Assembly: GCF_902364025.1 (NCBI RefSeq)
Contig: NZ_CABJCG010000010.1
Span: 75,083 to 139,082, forward strand
Reading direction: 5' to 3'
DNA from: Enterocloster lavalensis
GTDB lineage: Bacteria > Bacillota > Clostridia > Lachnospirales > Lachnospiraceae
Length of the DNA stretch: 64,000 bases
Under the pieces are notes generated by a model. The model searched no databases. It was not told where the DNA came from and was given only the letters and a program-made list of their open reading frames with translations. This document shows, piece by piece, positions 48,344 to 58,032 of this stretch (within the stretch, counting starts at the first letter, position 1; each line of letters opens with the position of its first letter). Made by a program: the position numbers and the translations under genes.

Positions 48344-49864
48344 GTGACAAGACAGGAGATTTTAAAGCGACAGCAGGAAATTGTCGATGCCGCAAAACGA
48401 GAAAACAGGGAACTGACAGCAGCAGAGCGGGCAGAGTTCGACGATCTTCAGCGCCAGTTTGAGGAGCTGCCGGATGGGGCAGAAGGACAAGAGGGGGCGC
48501 AGGGGCAGAGAACGGCGCAAACGACCGTGACAGAGCGGCAGCAGGTCCAGGACCCGCAGCAGGCGGCCCAGCGCGCAATCGCGGCCGAACGCAAAAGAGC
48601 GGCAGACATTACAAGCCTGTGCCGCAGCTTCGGGATTTCGCCGGAGGAGTACATCAATAACGGTTCCACAATGGACCAGGTAAGGGAAGCAGTATTGGGA
48701 AGATTACAGCAGACCGGTGCGCCAGTCAATGCGCGCGTAACCGCGGATGAGGGGGACAAGTTTCGCAGCCGCGCTTCAGATGGAATGCTGTTAAGAGCAG
48801 GAATCGCAGTTCAGTCGCCGGCAGAGGGAGCCAATCAGATTCGGGGGATGAGCCTGCGGGACCTGGCAATCGAATGCTATTCCAGAGAGGGAGAGGACGC
48901 CATGCACTACCTCAGAATGGACTCGTCCGAACTGTACAGCAATCTCTGCCGCCAGTTTTATAACCCGACGGCCGCATTTCCATCAATCCTGGACAACACC
49001 ATTCGCAAGAGCATCGTGCAGTTGTACAACCAGGTGCCCACCACTTTTCAGGCATGGACTACAAAGGGAAGCCTTAGCGATTTTAAGGAGACGCCAGATC
49101 ACGAGTATGTAATGGGAGGACTGGGAGACTTTGAAGAAGTTCCGGAAAACGGAGAGATCAAGGCAGATGTACCCAGAACAGAACTGCTCCCGAGCAGACG
49201 GCTGAAAACCTACGGGAAACAGTTCAGCATGACCCGACAGGCGTTCATTAACGATGACATTGGATTCCTGACGAAGATTCCGGGAGCGTATGCAACCAAG
49301 GCCAAAATGACGCTTGACAAGCAGGTGTACTCCTTGATCTTCAATAACAAAAAGATTTTTGATGGGAAGCCGTTATTTGACGACGCGCACGCCAATGTAT
49401 TGCCGACGGGCGCAAAACCGTCCCAGCAGACGATCCAGAAAATGATCCTCAAGATGCAGAGGCAGAAAGATCAGTTCGGAGAAGCAATCTATATAATTCC
49501 GAAATGGATCATTGTGCCGGTGGGGTATGAATTCGATCTGGCCGTAATCCTGCATTCCACACAGGTGACGGGGTCGAACAACAACGACATCAATCCGCTG
49601 TACAATTATCCAATCAACATTGTCCAGACGCCGGTGCTCAATGCCATGGCAGCAGGCAAGGCGGCACCGTGGTTCATGGTAGCGGACCCGATGAGCGCAA
49701 AATCAATTCAGGTAGATTACCTGAACGGCCAGGAAACCCCGATTGTGAGAAGGATGGAGACACCGGGAACCCTTGGATTTACGTGGAACATTTACACCGA
49801 CTGGGGCATTGCAGTCAGGGACTTCCGTGGGATTAACAAGAACCCCGGAGAAGTGATTGAATAG
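48344..49864 (+). CDS. Major capsid protein (HK97 fold)
   Basis: A 506-residue capsid protein. The N-terminal 110 residues are a Gln/Glu/Arg-rich coiled-coil delta domain (RQEILKRQQEIVDAAKREN...) that would scaffold assembly and be removed by the protease. The mature part includes TTFQAWTTKGSLSDFKETPDHEYV, GKQFSMTRQAFINDDIGFLTKIP and a C-terminal GFTWNIYTDWGIAVRDFRGI. GTG start behind TAGGAGGT. Confidence 0.9.
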   Translation: MTRQEILKRQQEIVDAAKRENRELTAAERAEFDDLQRQFEELPDGAEGQEGAQGQRTAQTTVTERQQVQDPQQAAQRAIAAERKRAADITSLCRSFGISPEEYINNGSTMDQVREAVLGRLQQTGAPVNARVTADEGDKFRSRASDGMLLRAGIAVQSPAEGANQIRGMSLRDLAIECYSREGEDAMHYLRMDSSELYSNLCRQFYNPTAAFPSILDNTIRKSIVQLYNQVPTTFQAWTTKGSLSDFKETPDHEYVMGGLGDFEEVPENGEIKADVPRTELLPSRRLKTYGKQFSMTRQAFINDDIGFLTKIPGAYATKAKMTLDKQVYSLIFNNKKIFDGKPLFDDAHANVLPTGAKPSQQTIQKMILKMQRQKDQFGEAIYIIPKWIIVPVGYEFDLAVILHSTQVTGSNNNDINPLYNYPINIVQTPVLNAMAAGKAAPWFMVADPMSAKSIQVDYLNGQETPIVRRMETPGTLGFTWNIYTDWGIAVRDFRGINKNPGEVIE

Positions 49865-49875
49865 GAGGAATTTGC

Positions 49876-50217
49876 ATGAAAGCAACATATATTCAGCCGG
49901 GTGGAAACCTGGACTATAAAAACAACGGAGACGCCGCGATTGAAGCGGGTGATGTGGTGGTATTAGGAGACAGGGCGGGAATCGCAGGGACGCCGATTCC
50001 AGTTGGAGAATTGGGCAGCATTGTGATGGATGGTGTCTACAAGATCGCAAAGAAGTCGGGAGAAGCGATCAAGGCAGGAAAGGACGCGTATGTTTCGGAC
50101 GAAGGGATAACCGGAACCAGCCCGGCCCCCGCAGAGGGAGGATTACCGAAAATCGGGTACGCCGTGGAGGACGCGGCAGAAGGAGACGCATACGTGAAAG
50201 TCAAATTGCAGGCGTAA
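49876..50217 (+). CDS. DUF2190 capsid decoration protein
   Basis: A 113-residue DUF2190-type protein: DYKNNGDAAIEAGDVVVLGDRAGIAGTPIPVGELGSIVMDGVYKIAKKSGEAIKAGKDAYV. These small beta proteins decorate or cement the head. Preceded by AGGAGG, 11 nt after the capsid gene. Confidence 0.85.
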   Translation: MKATYIQPGGNLDYKNNGDAAIEAGDVVVLGDRAGIAGTPIPVGELGSIVMDGVYKIAKKSGEAIKAGKDAYVSDEGITGTSPAPAEGGLPKIGYAVEDAAEGDAYVKVKLQA

Positions 50218-50229
50218 GGAGGGCTTAAA

Positions 50230-50481
50230 ATGGCATACACACCACATATATGGGTGAATGGAGAGCTTATCACCGCAGAGAAACTGAACGATCTGGAACA
50301 GGCTGCCGGACAGGCCGCAAAGCCGGGACCAAAAGGAGATAAAGGCGATCCGGGGGAGGGGCTTACAGGAAAAGCCGTTGCGGTCGCAGACCTTGCAGCA
50401 GACGCCGGAGCCGAGGCGATTGTGGCCAAAATTAATGATATCCTGGCGAAATTGCGGGCGCGCGGCGTCATCGGATCGTGA
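50230..50481 (+). CDS. Head-fibre-like protein with collagen-like motif
   Basis: An 83-residue protein: N-terminal TPHIWVNGELITAEKLNDLEQA, then a short collagen-like GPKGDKGDPGEG stretch and a C-terminal helix. The N-terminal motif recurs in phage head and tail fibre adaptors. It is probably a short surface fibre on the capsid. Confidence 0.65.
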   Translation: MAYTPHIWVNGELITAEKLNDLEQAAGQAAKPGPKGDKGDPGEGLTGKAVAVADLAADAGAEAIVAKINDILAKLRARGVIGS

Positions 50482-50825
50482 TGAGCGCGTTCAAAGACAT
50501 CCTCCGGAAAGACAATGCGCGCGTATTCCTGAACCCGAACGAGTTCGGGGAGGAGCATATGGTCGGAAACAAACGCATGGTGATCAGCATAGACAACAAT
50601 GAGATGGTGGAACGAGAAAAACGCAGAACCGCGCAAGGCGACCTAATGAGCTACAGGCAGGGGGTGTTCAAAGAAACAGTCCTATTCTATGTTCTGGCGC
50701 AGGATTACGGGCCACTACCAGCGGTAGGACGTAGGCTGGAACTGGACGGAAAACAGTATATCATCTCAGACGCAATCAACGAAGACGGAATCTATTCGAT
50801 CAGTCTGGAGGCGCAGAGGTCATGA
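50481..50825 (+). CDS. Head-tail connector/adaptor protein
   Basis: A 114-residue protein (MSAFKDILRKDNARVFLNPNEFGEEHMVG... VLAQDYGPLPAVGRRLELDGKQYIISDA) of the type found between the capsid and minor tail genes of Clostridia myophages. The ATG overlaps the upstream stop (TGATG). Connector role is by gene order. Confidence 0.65.
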   Translation: MSAFKDILRKDNARVFLNPNEFGEEHMVGNKRMVISIDNNEMVEREKRRTAQGDLMSYRQGVFKETVLFYVLAQDYGPLPAVGRRLELDGKQYIISDAINEDGIYSISLEAQRS

Positions 50826-51409
50826 GCTCATTGATTTTAATTGGCGTTGACATGGATCGTGTCAACGCCATTTTTCGAAAGCTGGAGAACAAAGGGACCC
50901 AAAACGAGGCAATGAAAAAGGCATTAAACATGACGGCAAAACAGGCCAGAGATCGGTTGGCGGCTGAGGCACAGAAAAACTATGTAATAAAAAAAGTGAG
51001 TTTTCGGAAAGAAATGAAAATCAAGAGTGCCACAACGGCAACTTTAACAGCCAGAATTGTTTCCAGCGGATCCCCAAATGACATTGTAAACTTCAAGGTC
51101 TCTCCGGCCACAGTAAGAACTGGAAATAACCGGCCGAAAATTGTTCGAGGAAAAGTGCTGAAGTCTGGAAGTCTAAAACCTCTCCAAAAAGGAGGGATAA
51201 AAGCGTTTCTTGTACGATTTTCAAACGGACACAAAGCAGTAGCACAAAGGGCTGGGCGCAAACGCCTTCCGACAAAAACGCTACTTAGTCCGTCTGTGCC
51301 AATCATGCTCGGGAGTTCCAAACGAGTTATCGGAGTTGTGCAGCCACATATTGAGCAAGACCTGAAGAAGAACTTACGAAATTTTATATCAAAAGCAATG
51401 GAGGGATAA
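50822..51409 (+). CDS. Minor tail protein Z/gp10-like
   Basis: A 195-residue basic protein resembling GPZ-type minor tail/head-tail connection proteins (MTAKQARDRLAAEAQKNYVIKK ... SVPIMLGSSKRVIGVVQPHIEQDLKKNLRNFISKAM). It lies between the adaptor and tail-terminator genes. Starts by an ATGA overlap. Confidence 0.75.
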   Translation: MSSLILIGVDMDRVNAIFRKLENKGTQNEAMKKALNMTAKQARDRLAAEAQKNYVIKKVSFRKEMKIKSATTATLTARIVSSGSPNDIVNFKVSPATVRTGNNRPKIVRGKVLKSGSLKPLQKGGIKAFLVRFSNGHKAVAQRAGRKRLPTKTLLSPSVPIMLGSSKRVIGVVQPHIEQDLKKNLRNFISKAMEG

Positions 51410-51410
51410 C

Positions 51411-51884
51411 GTGACAATAAGCGAACTCCAACAGCAGATCATTGACGAGATCATACGTATTACATCCGATATGAGCATGAGTGGAAAAGACGGGGAATTA
51501 AAAAGACTGAAAGGTTACAAACAGGCGATTCCGATATTTACAGCATATTCGGACGAACCGGAGGAAGACGGAGAAGATCTTTTCCCGTATTTTGTCGTAC
51601 GAGTAGATAACATAACCTATCACGGCGAGAACGGAAACGCAGCTAGCATAATGATCATGTTTGCAATATACGACGAAGATGAAAAGCAAAGAGGCTACTA
51701 CACCCTAACATCGATCATGGAACGAGTAATAATGCGATTTCAAAAAGATCGGGTATTAGGTCGGTTCTTTTGCGATGGCAAAATGGCAATGCAATACCAG
51801 GAAGATGATTCATACCCGCAATTTTTTGGCGGAATCGAGATGGTTTGGTATCTTCCGGAAATCGAAATGGAGGGATTGTGGTGA
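51411..51884 (+). CDS. Tail terminator-like protein
   Basis: A 157-residue acidic alpha/beta protein (LFPYFVVRVDNITYHGENGNAASIMIMFAIYDEDEKQRGYYTL...). Place and fold pattern suit the tail-completion/terminator protein. GTG 51411 behind GGAGGGATAAC. Family assignment tentative. Confidence 0.6.
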   Translation: MTISELQQQIIDEIIRITSDMSMSGKDGELKRLKGYKQAIPIFTAYSDEPEEDGEDLFPYFVVRVDNITYHGENGNAASIMIMFAIYDEDEKQRGYYTLTSIMERVIMRFQKDRVLGRFFCDGKMAMQYQEDDSYPQFFGGIEMVWYLPEIEMEGLW

Positions 51885-52117
51885 GAACCGAAAAGACAAT
51901 GGTATACATCGGACCATCAATCGAACATGTCGTGCAGAGCGGTACGGCATTTCGCGGCGGGTATCCGCCGAAGGTACAGGAGGCAATCACGAACCGGCCG
52001 TATTTGCAAGGTCTGTTCGTCCCAGCAGATCGGCTGGCACAGACAAAAAAGGAACTAAGGGATCCGGGAAGCGCCATCAGAACGCTCTACCGGACAGCAG
52101 AAGAAGGAGGGAACTAA
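51881..52117 (+). CDS. Small phage structural-region protein
   Basis: A 78-residue protein, RTEKTMVYIGPSIEHVVQSGTAFRGGYPPKVQEAI ..., widespread immediately before sheath genes of Clostridia myophages. GTG 51881 overlaps the upstream stop by 4 nt, with GGAGGG in front. Function unknown; a tail-assembly role is likely from order. Confidence 0.65.
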   Translation: MRTEKTMVYIGPSIEHVVQSGTAFRGGYPPKVQEAITNRPYLQGLFVPADRLAQTKKELRDPGSAIRTLYRTAEEGGN

Positions 52118-52118
52118 G

Positions 52119-53627
52119 ATGGCATATAAACATGGTATTGAGATCATCGAGAAGGCAACGTCCTTCCCGAGCCCGACGGCCACACGGCACGGGGTGCAGG
52201 TGGTTTTCGGAACGGCGCCGGTAAACCTGGCGCAGAACCCGGCCGCAGCAGCGAACCGGCCGATAAAGGTTTCGACTTTTGAGGAAGCAGAAAAAGCCCT
52301 GGGATATAGCGATGACTGGGAAAATTACACGCTGTGCCAGAGCATGTACGCGAGCTTCAAGCTTTTCCAGATCGAGCCGGTGATCTTCATCAATGTACTC
52401 GATCCGCAGAATCACGTAAAAGACTTGACCGAAAAGGCGTACGAGGTGAACAACCATCAGGTAACAATCGAATCGGCAGGGATTCTGGCCGACACCATCA
52501 CGGTGCTCGGACAGACGGGAAACTCTGGGGCCGGATTGGCAACGGCCGGAGAGTCAAGCGCAGCCGGAGAAAACGTCCCACTGACAAAGGGGACAGACTA
52601 CATCACAAGATTCGATGAATTCGGATATCTGTCGATTGCGCTGTTGAGCACAGGGCTCGCCTACCAGTCGGCGGAACTGACTGTTTCAGGGAAAATGCTG
52701 GATCCGGAAATGGTGACGGAAGCGGATATGATTGGCGCCTACAATGCCGAAACCGGAACAGAAACCGGAATGGAAGTGCTGCGGCAGGTATACCCGAAAT
52801 ACGGAGTGGCGCCCGGCATATTGTTGGCACCAGGATGGAGCGAAAAGCCCAATATCGGAGCGGCCCTACAGGGAAAATGCGAGGATATCAACGGGGCATT
52901 CCGGGCCATGTGCCTGCTGGACTTAGACACGGAGCAGGCGAAGAAGCATACGGACTGCGCAAAGGTCAAACGTGAAATGGGGTACGATGAGGCCCACTCC
53001 ATCGTACTCTGGCCACGCGTGACATCAGGAGGGAAGGAGTTCTGCTACTCCGCAGTATACGGAGCCATGATGAGCTACAACACTGCCGCAAACAACGACG
53101 TTCCATACCTCTATCCGTCCAACAAGGAATTGAATGTAGATGGGGCAGTGAGAGCGGATGGAACGGAGATATTGTTAGACCAGGTTCAGGCAGGAATCCT
53201 GAACGGAGACGGTATCGTAACTGCATTCTGCGATCTCGCGTGGAAGTCGTACGGAAACAACACAGGCTGCTATCCGGAAAACACAGATCCCAAGGACAGG
53301 TGGATCGGATGCAGAAGGATGTTTGACTATGTGGCAAACTATTTTGTTGTTGAGTACCGCAAGCGCTTAGACAGCAATATGAACCGCCGGACAGTGGACG
53401 ATATTGTGAACAACTTCAATATCTGGGGAAACAGCCTGGTGGCCGCAGGAATGTGCGCAGGCCTGTATGCAGAGTACCGGACAGAGGAAAACACCACAGA
53501 CGATGTGCTGAATGGGCACATGAAACTTAGGATATATTTCGCCCCATATACGCCGGTGGAATATATCAATGCACTGATGGAATTTGACATTGCGACGCTG
53601 GAAAGCGTCATGGCAGAGGAGGGATAA
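52119..53627 (+). CDS. Tail sheath protein
   Basis: A 502-residue contractile tail sheath subunit. The N-terminus HGIEIIEKATSFPSPTATRHGVQVVFGTAPVN and the C-terminus DDIVNNFNIWGNSLVAAGMCAG, then NGHMKLRIYFAPYTPVEYINALMEFDIATL, are typical of P2 FI-like sheaths. Presence of this gene defines the particle as a contractile-tailed myophage. Confidence 0.93.
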   Translation: MAYKHGIEIIEKATSFPSPTATRHGVQVVFGTAPVNLAQNPAAAANRPIKVSTFEEAEKALGYSDDWENYTLCQSMYASFKLFQIEPVIFINVLDPQNHVKDLTEKAYEVNNHQVTIESAGILADTITVLGQTGNSGAGLATAGESSAAGENVPLTKGTDYITRFDEFGYLSIALLSTGLAYQSAELTVSGKMLDPEMVTEADMIGAYNAETGTETGMEVLRQVYPKYGVAPGILLAPGWSEKPNIGAALQGKCEDINGAFRAMCLLDLDTEQAKKHTDCAKVKREMGYDEAHSIVLWPRVTSGGKEFCYSAVYGAMMSYNTAANNDVPYLYPSNKELNVDGAVRADGTEILLDQVQAGILNGDGIVTAFCDLAWKSYGNNTGCYPENTDPKDRWIGCRRMFDYVANYFVVEYRKRLDSNMNRRTVDDIVNNFNIWGNSLVAAGMCAGLYAEYRTEENTTDDVLNGHMKLRIYFAPYTPVEYINALMEFDIATLESVMAEEG

Positions 53628-53628
53628 A

Positions 53629-54144
53629 ATGTTCAAAACACATCTGGTAAACAGGTACAATGTGTATAAACATGGACGCCAGTTGGTCGGCGTCGCTGGA
53701 GAGGTGACACTGCCTGAGATCACAAACTTAACGGACACTATGGAGGGGGCGGGAACAGGTGGAAACATGGATGTTCCGGTCATTGGGCTCATTGAAGAGA
53801 TGGAAATTGAAATTCAGTTTCTATCATTGTGCGAAGATGTATTTTCTATTATGGACCCGACGGAAACGGCCGATCTTACACTGAACGGAGCATTACAGGG
53901 AGCAGATTCCGGAACAGGAGCAATCGTGTACCAGGATATCAGCATCGCGGTTCGAGGAACCACAAAAAAGTTTTCTCCCGGAACATTGAAAGCGGGGGCC
54001 AAAATGGGATCAAGCATTACACTCGGACTCAGCTACTATAAAATTACCCTCGGTGGTAAAACGATGATTGAGATTGACCGCCTAAACGGAGTCTATATCG
54101 TAAACGGAAAGGACGTCCTGCGCGAAGTGCGGGACATGTGTTAA
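53629..54144 (+). CDS. Major tail tube protein (P2 FII-like)
   Basis: A 171-residue tube protein: NRYNVYKHGRQLVGVAGEVTLPEI, ISIAVRGTTKKFSPGTLKAG and YYKITLGGKTMIEIDRLNGVYIVNGKDVL, all as in the P2 FII family. Forms the inner tube of the contractile tail. ATG 53629 after GAGGAGGG; follows the sheath gene directly. Confidence 0.92.
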   Translation: MFKTHLVNRYNVYKHGRQLVGVAGEVTLPEITNLTDTMEGAGTGGNMDVPVIGLIEEMEIEIQFLSLCEDVFSIMDPTETADLTLNGALQGADSGTGAIVYQDISIAVRGTTKKFSPGTLKAGAKMGSSITLGLSYYKITLGGKTMIEIDRLNGVYIVNGKDVLREVRDMC

Positions 54145-54153
54145 GGAGAACAA

Positions 54154-54492
54154 ATGGACGAGAAAAAAGAAACGGGAGCGAAAGACAAGAATAAGAACGA
54201 TTGGCTGATTTTCGAATTGAAGGACCCAACGGAGTATCAGGGGCAGCCAATTACAACGTTGGACCTGACCAAACTGCGGAACATGAACGGAGGGGAACTC
54301 AATGTAGTGTATGACCTGTACAACAATATGGGAGGGACAGGCACGATCATGCAGGAAAGCACTCTGCTATTTGCGCAAGTGATAGCATCGAGAGTTACGG
54401 GATACCCACTCGAAGCGATCAATAAGATCAGCGCCAGGGATTCCGTTACGTTGAAAGGAAGAATATACCGTTTTTTCTTCCTGTCGGTATAA
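54154..54492 (+). CDS. Tail assembly chaperone, short form (gpE-like)
   Basis: A 112-residue P2 gpE-like chaperone (WLIFELKDPTEYQGQPITTLDLTKLRNMNGGELNVVYDLYNN ... LLFAQVIASRVTGYPLEAINKISARD). It binds the tape measure protein during tail assembly. A slippery T-TTT-TTC near its 3' end lets a fraction of ribosomes make the longer E-E' form. Confidence 0.88.
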   Translation: MDEKKETGAKDKNKNDWLIFELKDPTEYQGQPITTLDLTKLRNMNGGELNVVYDLYNNMGGTGTIMQESTLLFAQVIASRVTGYPLEAINKISARDSVTLKGRIYRFFFLSV

Positions 54493-54668
54493 GTTGCGTA
54501 GAAGATATAAGGGAACTCAATAAAGTATTTATTGCTGCGGGCAGATATACAAAATCTGGTCCGCAGTTTTTTATGCAGCTACCCATATATCAAGCGGCGC
54601 GGCTTATTAAGGATTCCGTCGAGGCAGCGAAACGGGAAAGCCAAGAGATCAAGAGGAGGAGGAAATAG
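54471..54668 (+). CDS. Tail assembly chaperone E' extension by -1 frameshift
   Basis: The heptamer T-TTT-TTC (54471-54477) is in the exact frame needed for -1 slippage. The -1 frame is open from 54477 to the TAG at 54668, encoding LPVGISCVEDIRELNKVFIA and so on to KRESQEIKRRRK (63 residues), and has no start codon or RBS of its own. The fused product would run 54154-54668. P2 E+E' and lambda G-GT use the same arrangement. The coding end overlaps the tape measure start. Confidence 0.85.
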   Translation, partial: FFLPVGISCVEDIRELNKVFIAAGRYTKSGPQFFMQLPIYQAARLIKDSVEAAKRESQEIKRRRK

Positions 54669-57600
54669 TGGCTGGAAAAAAGGGACAATACGAGCTTGAA
54701 ATTTTGATCGCCGGAGGCACGGACCAGTCGCTTTCATCCTCAATTATAAAAGCAAGAAAAGAGATTGACAGCCTGGAACGCAAGGCAGGAATGGCAAAAC
54801 AGTCCATCAGCGATTCTTTTGGTGGGATGAGTATAAAGGGAATCGATTCACTGGCGAATGTATCGGATCATGTTTTCGGGACAATCATTGACGGCGCGAA
54901 AATTGCTGGAGCCAGTATAGCGGGCATATTGGGAGCCTCAACCGCTGTAGGAATGGGGTTTGAGGCTCAAATGAGCACAGTACAAGCGATATCCCAGGCT
55001 TCGAGCTCGGATATGCGTCGGTTAACCGAGCTTGCCAAGGAAATGGGAGAAACGACAAAATTTTCGGCAGAAGAATCGGGAAAAGCCCTTGAATATATGG
55101 CTATGGCCGGATGGGATACGGACAAGATGATCGGAGGCCTACCGGGCATCATGTACCTTGCGGCAGCATCAGGTGAGGAGCTTGGGATCGTATCAGATAT
55201 TGTAACGGACGCCATGACAGCGTTTGGAATGTCTGCCGACGAAGCTGCCAGGTTTGCGGACGTATTGGCGCAGGCATCGTCAAGTTCCAACACCAATGTA
55301 TCAATGATGGGAGCGACATTCCAGTATGTTGCGCCGGTCGCTGGAGCATACGGATATACGATCGAGGATGTCGCGATCGCTACAGGATTAATGGCGAATG
55401 CGGGTATCAAGGGTGAAAAAGCCGGAACCGCAATGAGGACCATGCTCACCAACCTAGCAAAACCGACAAAGCAAATGCGGGGCTACATGGAGGACCTCGG
55501 AATCTCATTAACAGACAGCACCGGAGAAATGAAGCCATTTAGGCAGCAGATGCAAGAAATGCGCGAAAGCTTCTCTGGACTAACCGAGGCACAAAAAGCA
55601 GAATATGCGGCCGGAATCGCAGGAAAAGAAGGCATGTCCGGGCTGCTGGCAATGGTAACAGCATCCGACAAAGACTTTGAGGATCTGGCAAAATCGATTG
55701 ACAACAGCACAGGGGCAGCGGAAGAAATGGCAAACGTGCGCCTGAACAATCTGGCCGGAGACCTGACACTGCTCGGAAGCGCAGCGCAAGGAGCCGGAAT
55801 TGAAATATACGGCGGTTTTTCGGGAGCATTGCGGGAACTGACGCAGAACGCCACCACATGGGTGACGGGGTTCACCGACGACTTTAAGGAAGAGTTTCCA
55901 ACGATCCGAAGGGAACTAAAACAGTTTGGCACAGATTTCAAAACAGGTTTTGAACCGGTACTTGTTTTTGGAGAATGGTGTTTGGAACATCCGGATGTGG
56001 TCAAAGGAACAATCGTAGGGATCGGGGCGGCTCTCGGAACATTCAAACTGGCACAGGGAGTAAAAGCCGGACTCGGGCTGCTAACATCTTTATCGGCAAT
56101 GATTACAGCATGGCCGGTTGCTGCGGCCGGAGCAGTGGTCGGATCCATAGCGGGAATTTCCACAGCGGTAAAAGAAAACAACAAACGCCTAAAGCGCGAG
56201 GATATGGCGAGACGGTTTGGAGACATAAGCTTATCCTTGGAAGAACTGGATGAGACGGCGCGGATGATCATCGACAATGGAAACATGGGAAAAGCTGCGC
56301 TTGCGATTGAAGAACTGGGAAAAGTCGAAGGTCTGTCAAAGAGTTTCAAACAGGCAGAAAAGGATATAAATCGCCTAAATTGGAAAATTGGCATGGGCTT
56401 GGAATTGAGCGAGGCCGATAAGCAGGATTACGCCTCGGCCATTGACCAAATGGTCCAGGGAGCCGTAAACATCGTAGAGCAGGAACAGTATACCGCAACA
56501 GTCAGCGTACAGGCGCTGTTCGGAGACAGCAAAACCGGTGATGAGTTGATCGCAGGATTCGACCGGACATATACCTCGATCAATGAAGAAGTGAAGGAGC
56601 TGGGGAAACGCTTGGGAGAAGCGTACAGTACGGCAATGGAAGATGGGATCATAGACGTTGACGAGGCAAAAGTAATTAACGGCTTACAAACAGAGCTGGC
56701 AAAAATTACACAGCAGGTATCGCAAGCGGAATTCAATGCCAAACTAGAACGTCTTGGACGGCAAGCCGGGGGAAAGTCGCTGTCGCCCGAGACGTTCAAA
56801 AACCTTCAGACAGAGGTGCACAACACCTTAGCGGAACAAAGAAGTAACTTAGACCAGTTCACGGACAAACTTCTTGCAGATGCTGAATTACAGTACAGCC
56901 GGGGAGAGATAACAAAGGACGCGAGGGATGACAAGCATAACCTCATATGGAATCAGTATACATTACAAGATATGGATATCACCGCTCGCGGAGTCGAATG
57001 GTCGGCAGAGTCAATCACTGGGGCCTACCAAGACGCGCTCAAAAATGCAACGCCAGATATCAGGGCGGGGATAGATGAGGTTACTCAAAATGCGATTGAA
57101 TTGCTGGCAGATGGATATAACGACACAATCGCTTGGAACGCAGATGATGTTGTTAAAGCCATTGGGATTGACCAGATTGACAAGGCAACAAGAGATGGGA
57201 TGGCCGAGCTGTGGGAAAATATGGAGCCGGATTTTGAACAGCTGCAAACGGCCGCCCAAGAGGCTCTGGCTGCCGGGAGAGAGGTTCCGAAATCAGTAAT
57301 CGACGGATTGGCGGATGCCTCATTAATTGGAGCGATTTCCGGAAACCAAGAGGCAATATGGCAACTGATTGCCATATCGATAACAGACAATCCGGAATAC
57401 AAAAAGGCGATTGATGAGGCGCGCGAGGGCGGGGCCGAGATTCCAAAGCAAGTCGCGATCTTTATCGACAACAATGATAAAGTCGTTGAATTTGCGATCA
57501 ATGATCTTGCAGACGAAGTGGAAGAAATATTGAAAAACCGGTTCGACAACATGAAGGTATACGGAAACGTAGATTTTAACATGAATGTCGCAAATGTTGC

Positions 57601-58024
57601 AACACGGCAATCATCCGCAAACAATCCAAGCGCAAAAGTAGTCGGGAAACAACCAGAAAGCCATGCAAAGGGAGGTCTGATCACTAGGCCTACACTTTCC
57701 TATTTTGCTGAAAACTCCCCTGAAATGGCGATCCCGATTGATGGGAGTAGTCGGTCCTATGCGCTATGGCAGGAGGCCGGGAGACTTCTGGGAGCATATC
57801 AAGAAAACAATTATGGGAGCATGTACAGTGACCTGGTGGCGGCCGAAGGCGCAATCGAAAGCAATAGTCAATCATCTTTTGCGCCGGTGTTCAGCCCGAC
57901 CATACAAGTGCAGGGCGGTTCAGGAGAGAAAGAACAGATCATGGATGGATTGCAGGTAGGATACGAACAGTTCGTCGAATATATGGAGCGATATAGCCGC
58001 GAGAAAATGCGGGTATCATTTTAG
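54668..58024 (+). CDS. Tail tape measure protein
   Basis: An 1118-residue tape measure protein. The N-terminal TP901-type domain (STVQAISQASSSDMRRLTELAKEMGETTKFSAEESGKAL ...) is followed by hydrophobic segments (LGLLTSLSAMITAWPVAAAGAVVGSIAGIST), long helical coiled regions and a C-terminal domain near HAKGGLITRPTLSYFAENSPEMAIP. Its length sets tail length. GTG start behind AGGAGGAGG, overlapping the E' stop by 1 nt. Confidence 0.93.
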   Translation: MAGKKGQYELEILIAGGTDQSLSSSIIKARKEIDSLERKAGMAKQSISDSFGGMSIKGIDSLANVSDHVFGTIIDGAKIAGASIAGILGASTAVGMGFEAQMSTVQAISQASSSDMRRLTELAKEMGETTKFSAEESGKALEYMAMAGWDTDKMIGGLPGIMYLAAASGEELGIVSDIVTDAMTAFGMSADEAARFADVLAQASSSSNTNVSMMGATFQYVAPVAGAYGYTIEDVAIATGLMANAGIKGEKAGTAMRTMLTNLAKPTKQMRGYMEDLGISLTDSTGEMKPFRQQMQEMRESFSGLTEAQKAEYAAGIAGKEGMSGLLAMVTASDKDFEDLAKSIDNSTGAAEEMANVRLNNLAGDLTLLGSAAQGAGIEIYGGFSGALRELTQNATTWVTGFTDDFKEEFPTIRRELKQFGTDFKTGFEPVLVFGEWCLEHPDVVKGTIVGIGAALGTFKLAQGVKAGLGLLTSLSAMITAWPVAAAGAVVGSIAGISTAVKENNKRLKREDMARRFGDISLSLEELDETARMIIDNGNMGKAALAIEELGKVEGLSKSFKQAEKDINRLNWKIGMGLELSEADKQDYASAIDQMVQGAVNIVEQEQYTATVSVQALFGDSKTGDELIAGFDRTYTSINEEVKELGKRLGEAYSTAMEDGIIDVDEAKVINGLQTELAKITQQVSQAEFNAKLERLGRQAGGKSLSPETFKNLQTEVHNTLAEQRSNLDQFTDKLLADAELQYSRGEITKDARDDKHNLIWNQYTLQDMDITARGVEWSAESITGAYQDALKNATPDIRAGIDEVTQNAIELLADGYNDTIAWNADDVVKAIGIDQIDKATRDGMAELWENMEPDFEQLQTAAQEALAAGREVPKSVIDGLADASLIGAISGNQEAIWQLIAISITDNPEYKKAIDEAREGGAEIPKQVAIFIDNNDKVVEFAINDLADEVEEILKNRFDNMKVYGNVDFNMNVANVATRQSSANNPSAKVVGKQPESHAKGGLITRPTLSYFAENSPEMAIPIDGSSRSYALWQEAGRLLGAYQENNYGSMYSDLVAAEGAIESNSQSSFAPVFSPTIQVQGGSGEKEQIMDGLQVGYEQFVEYMERYSREKMRVSF

Positions 58025-58032
58025 GAGGCACG

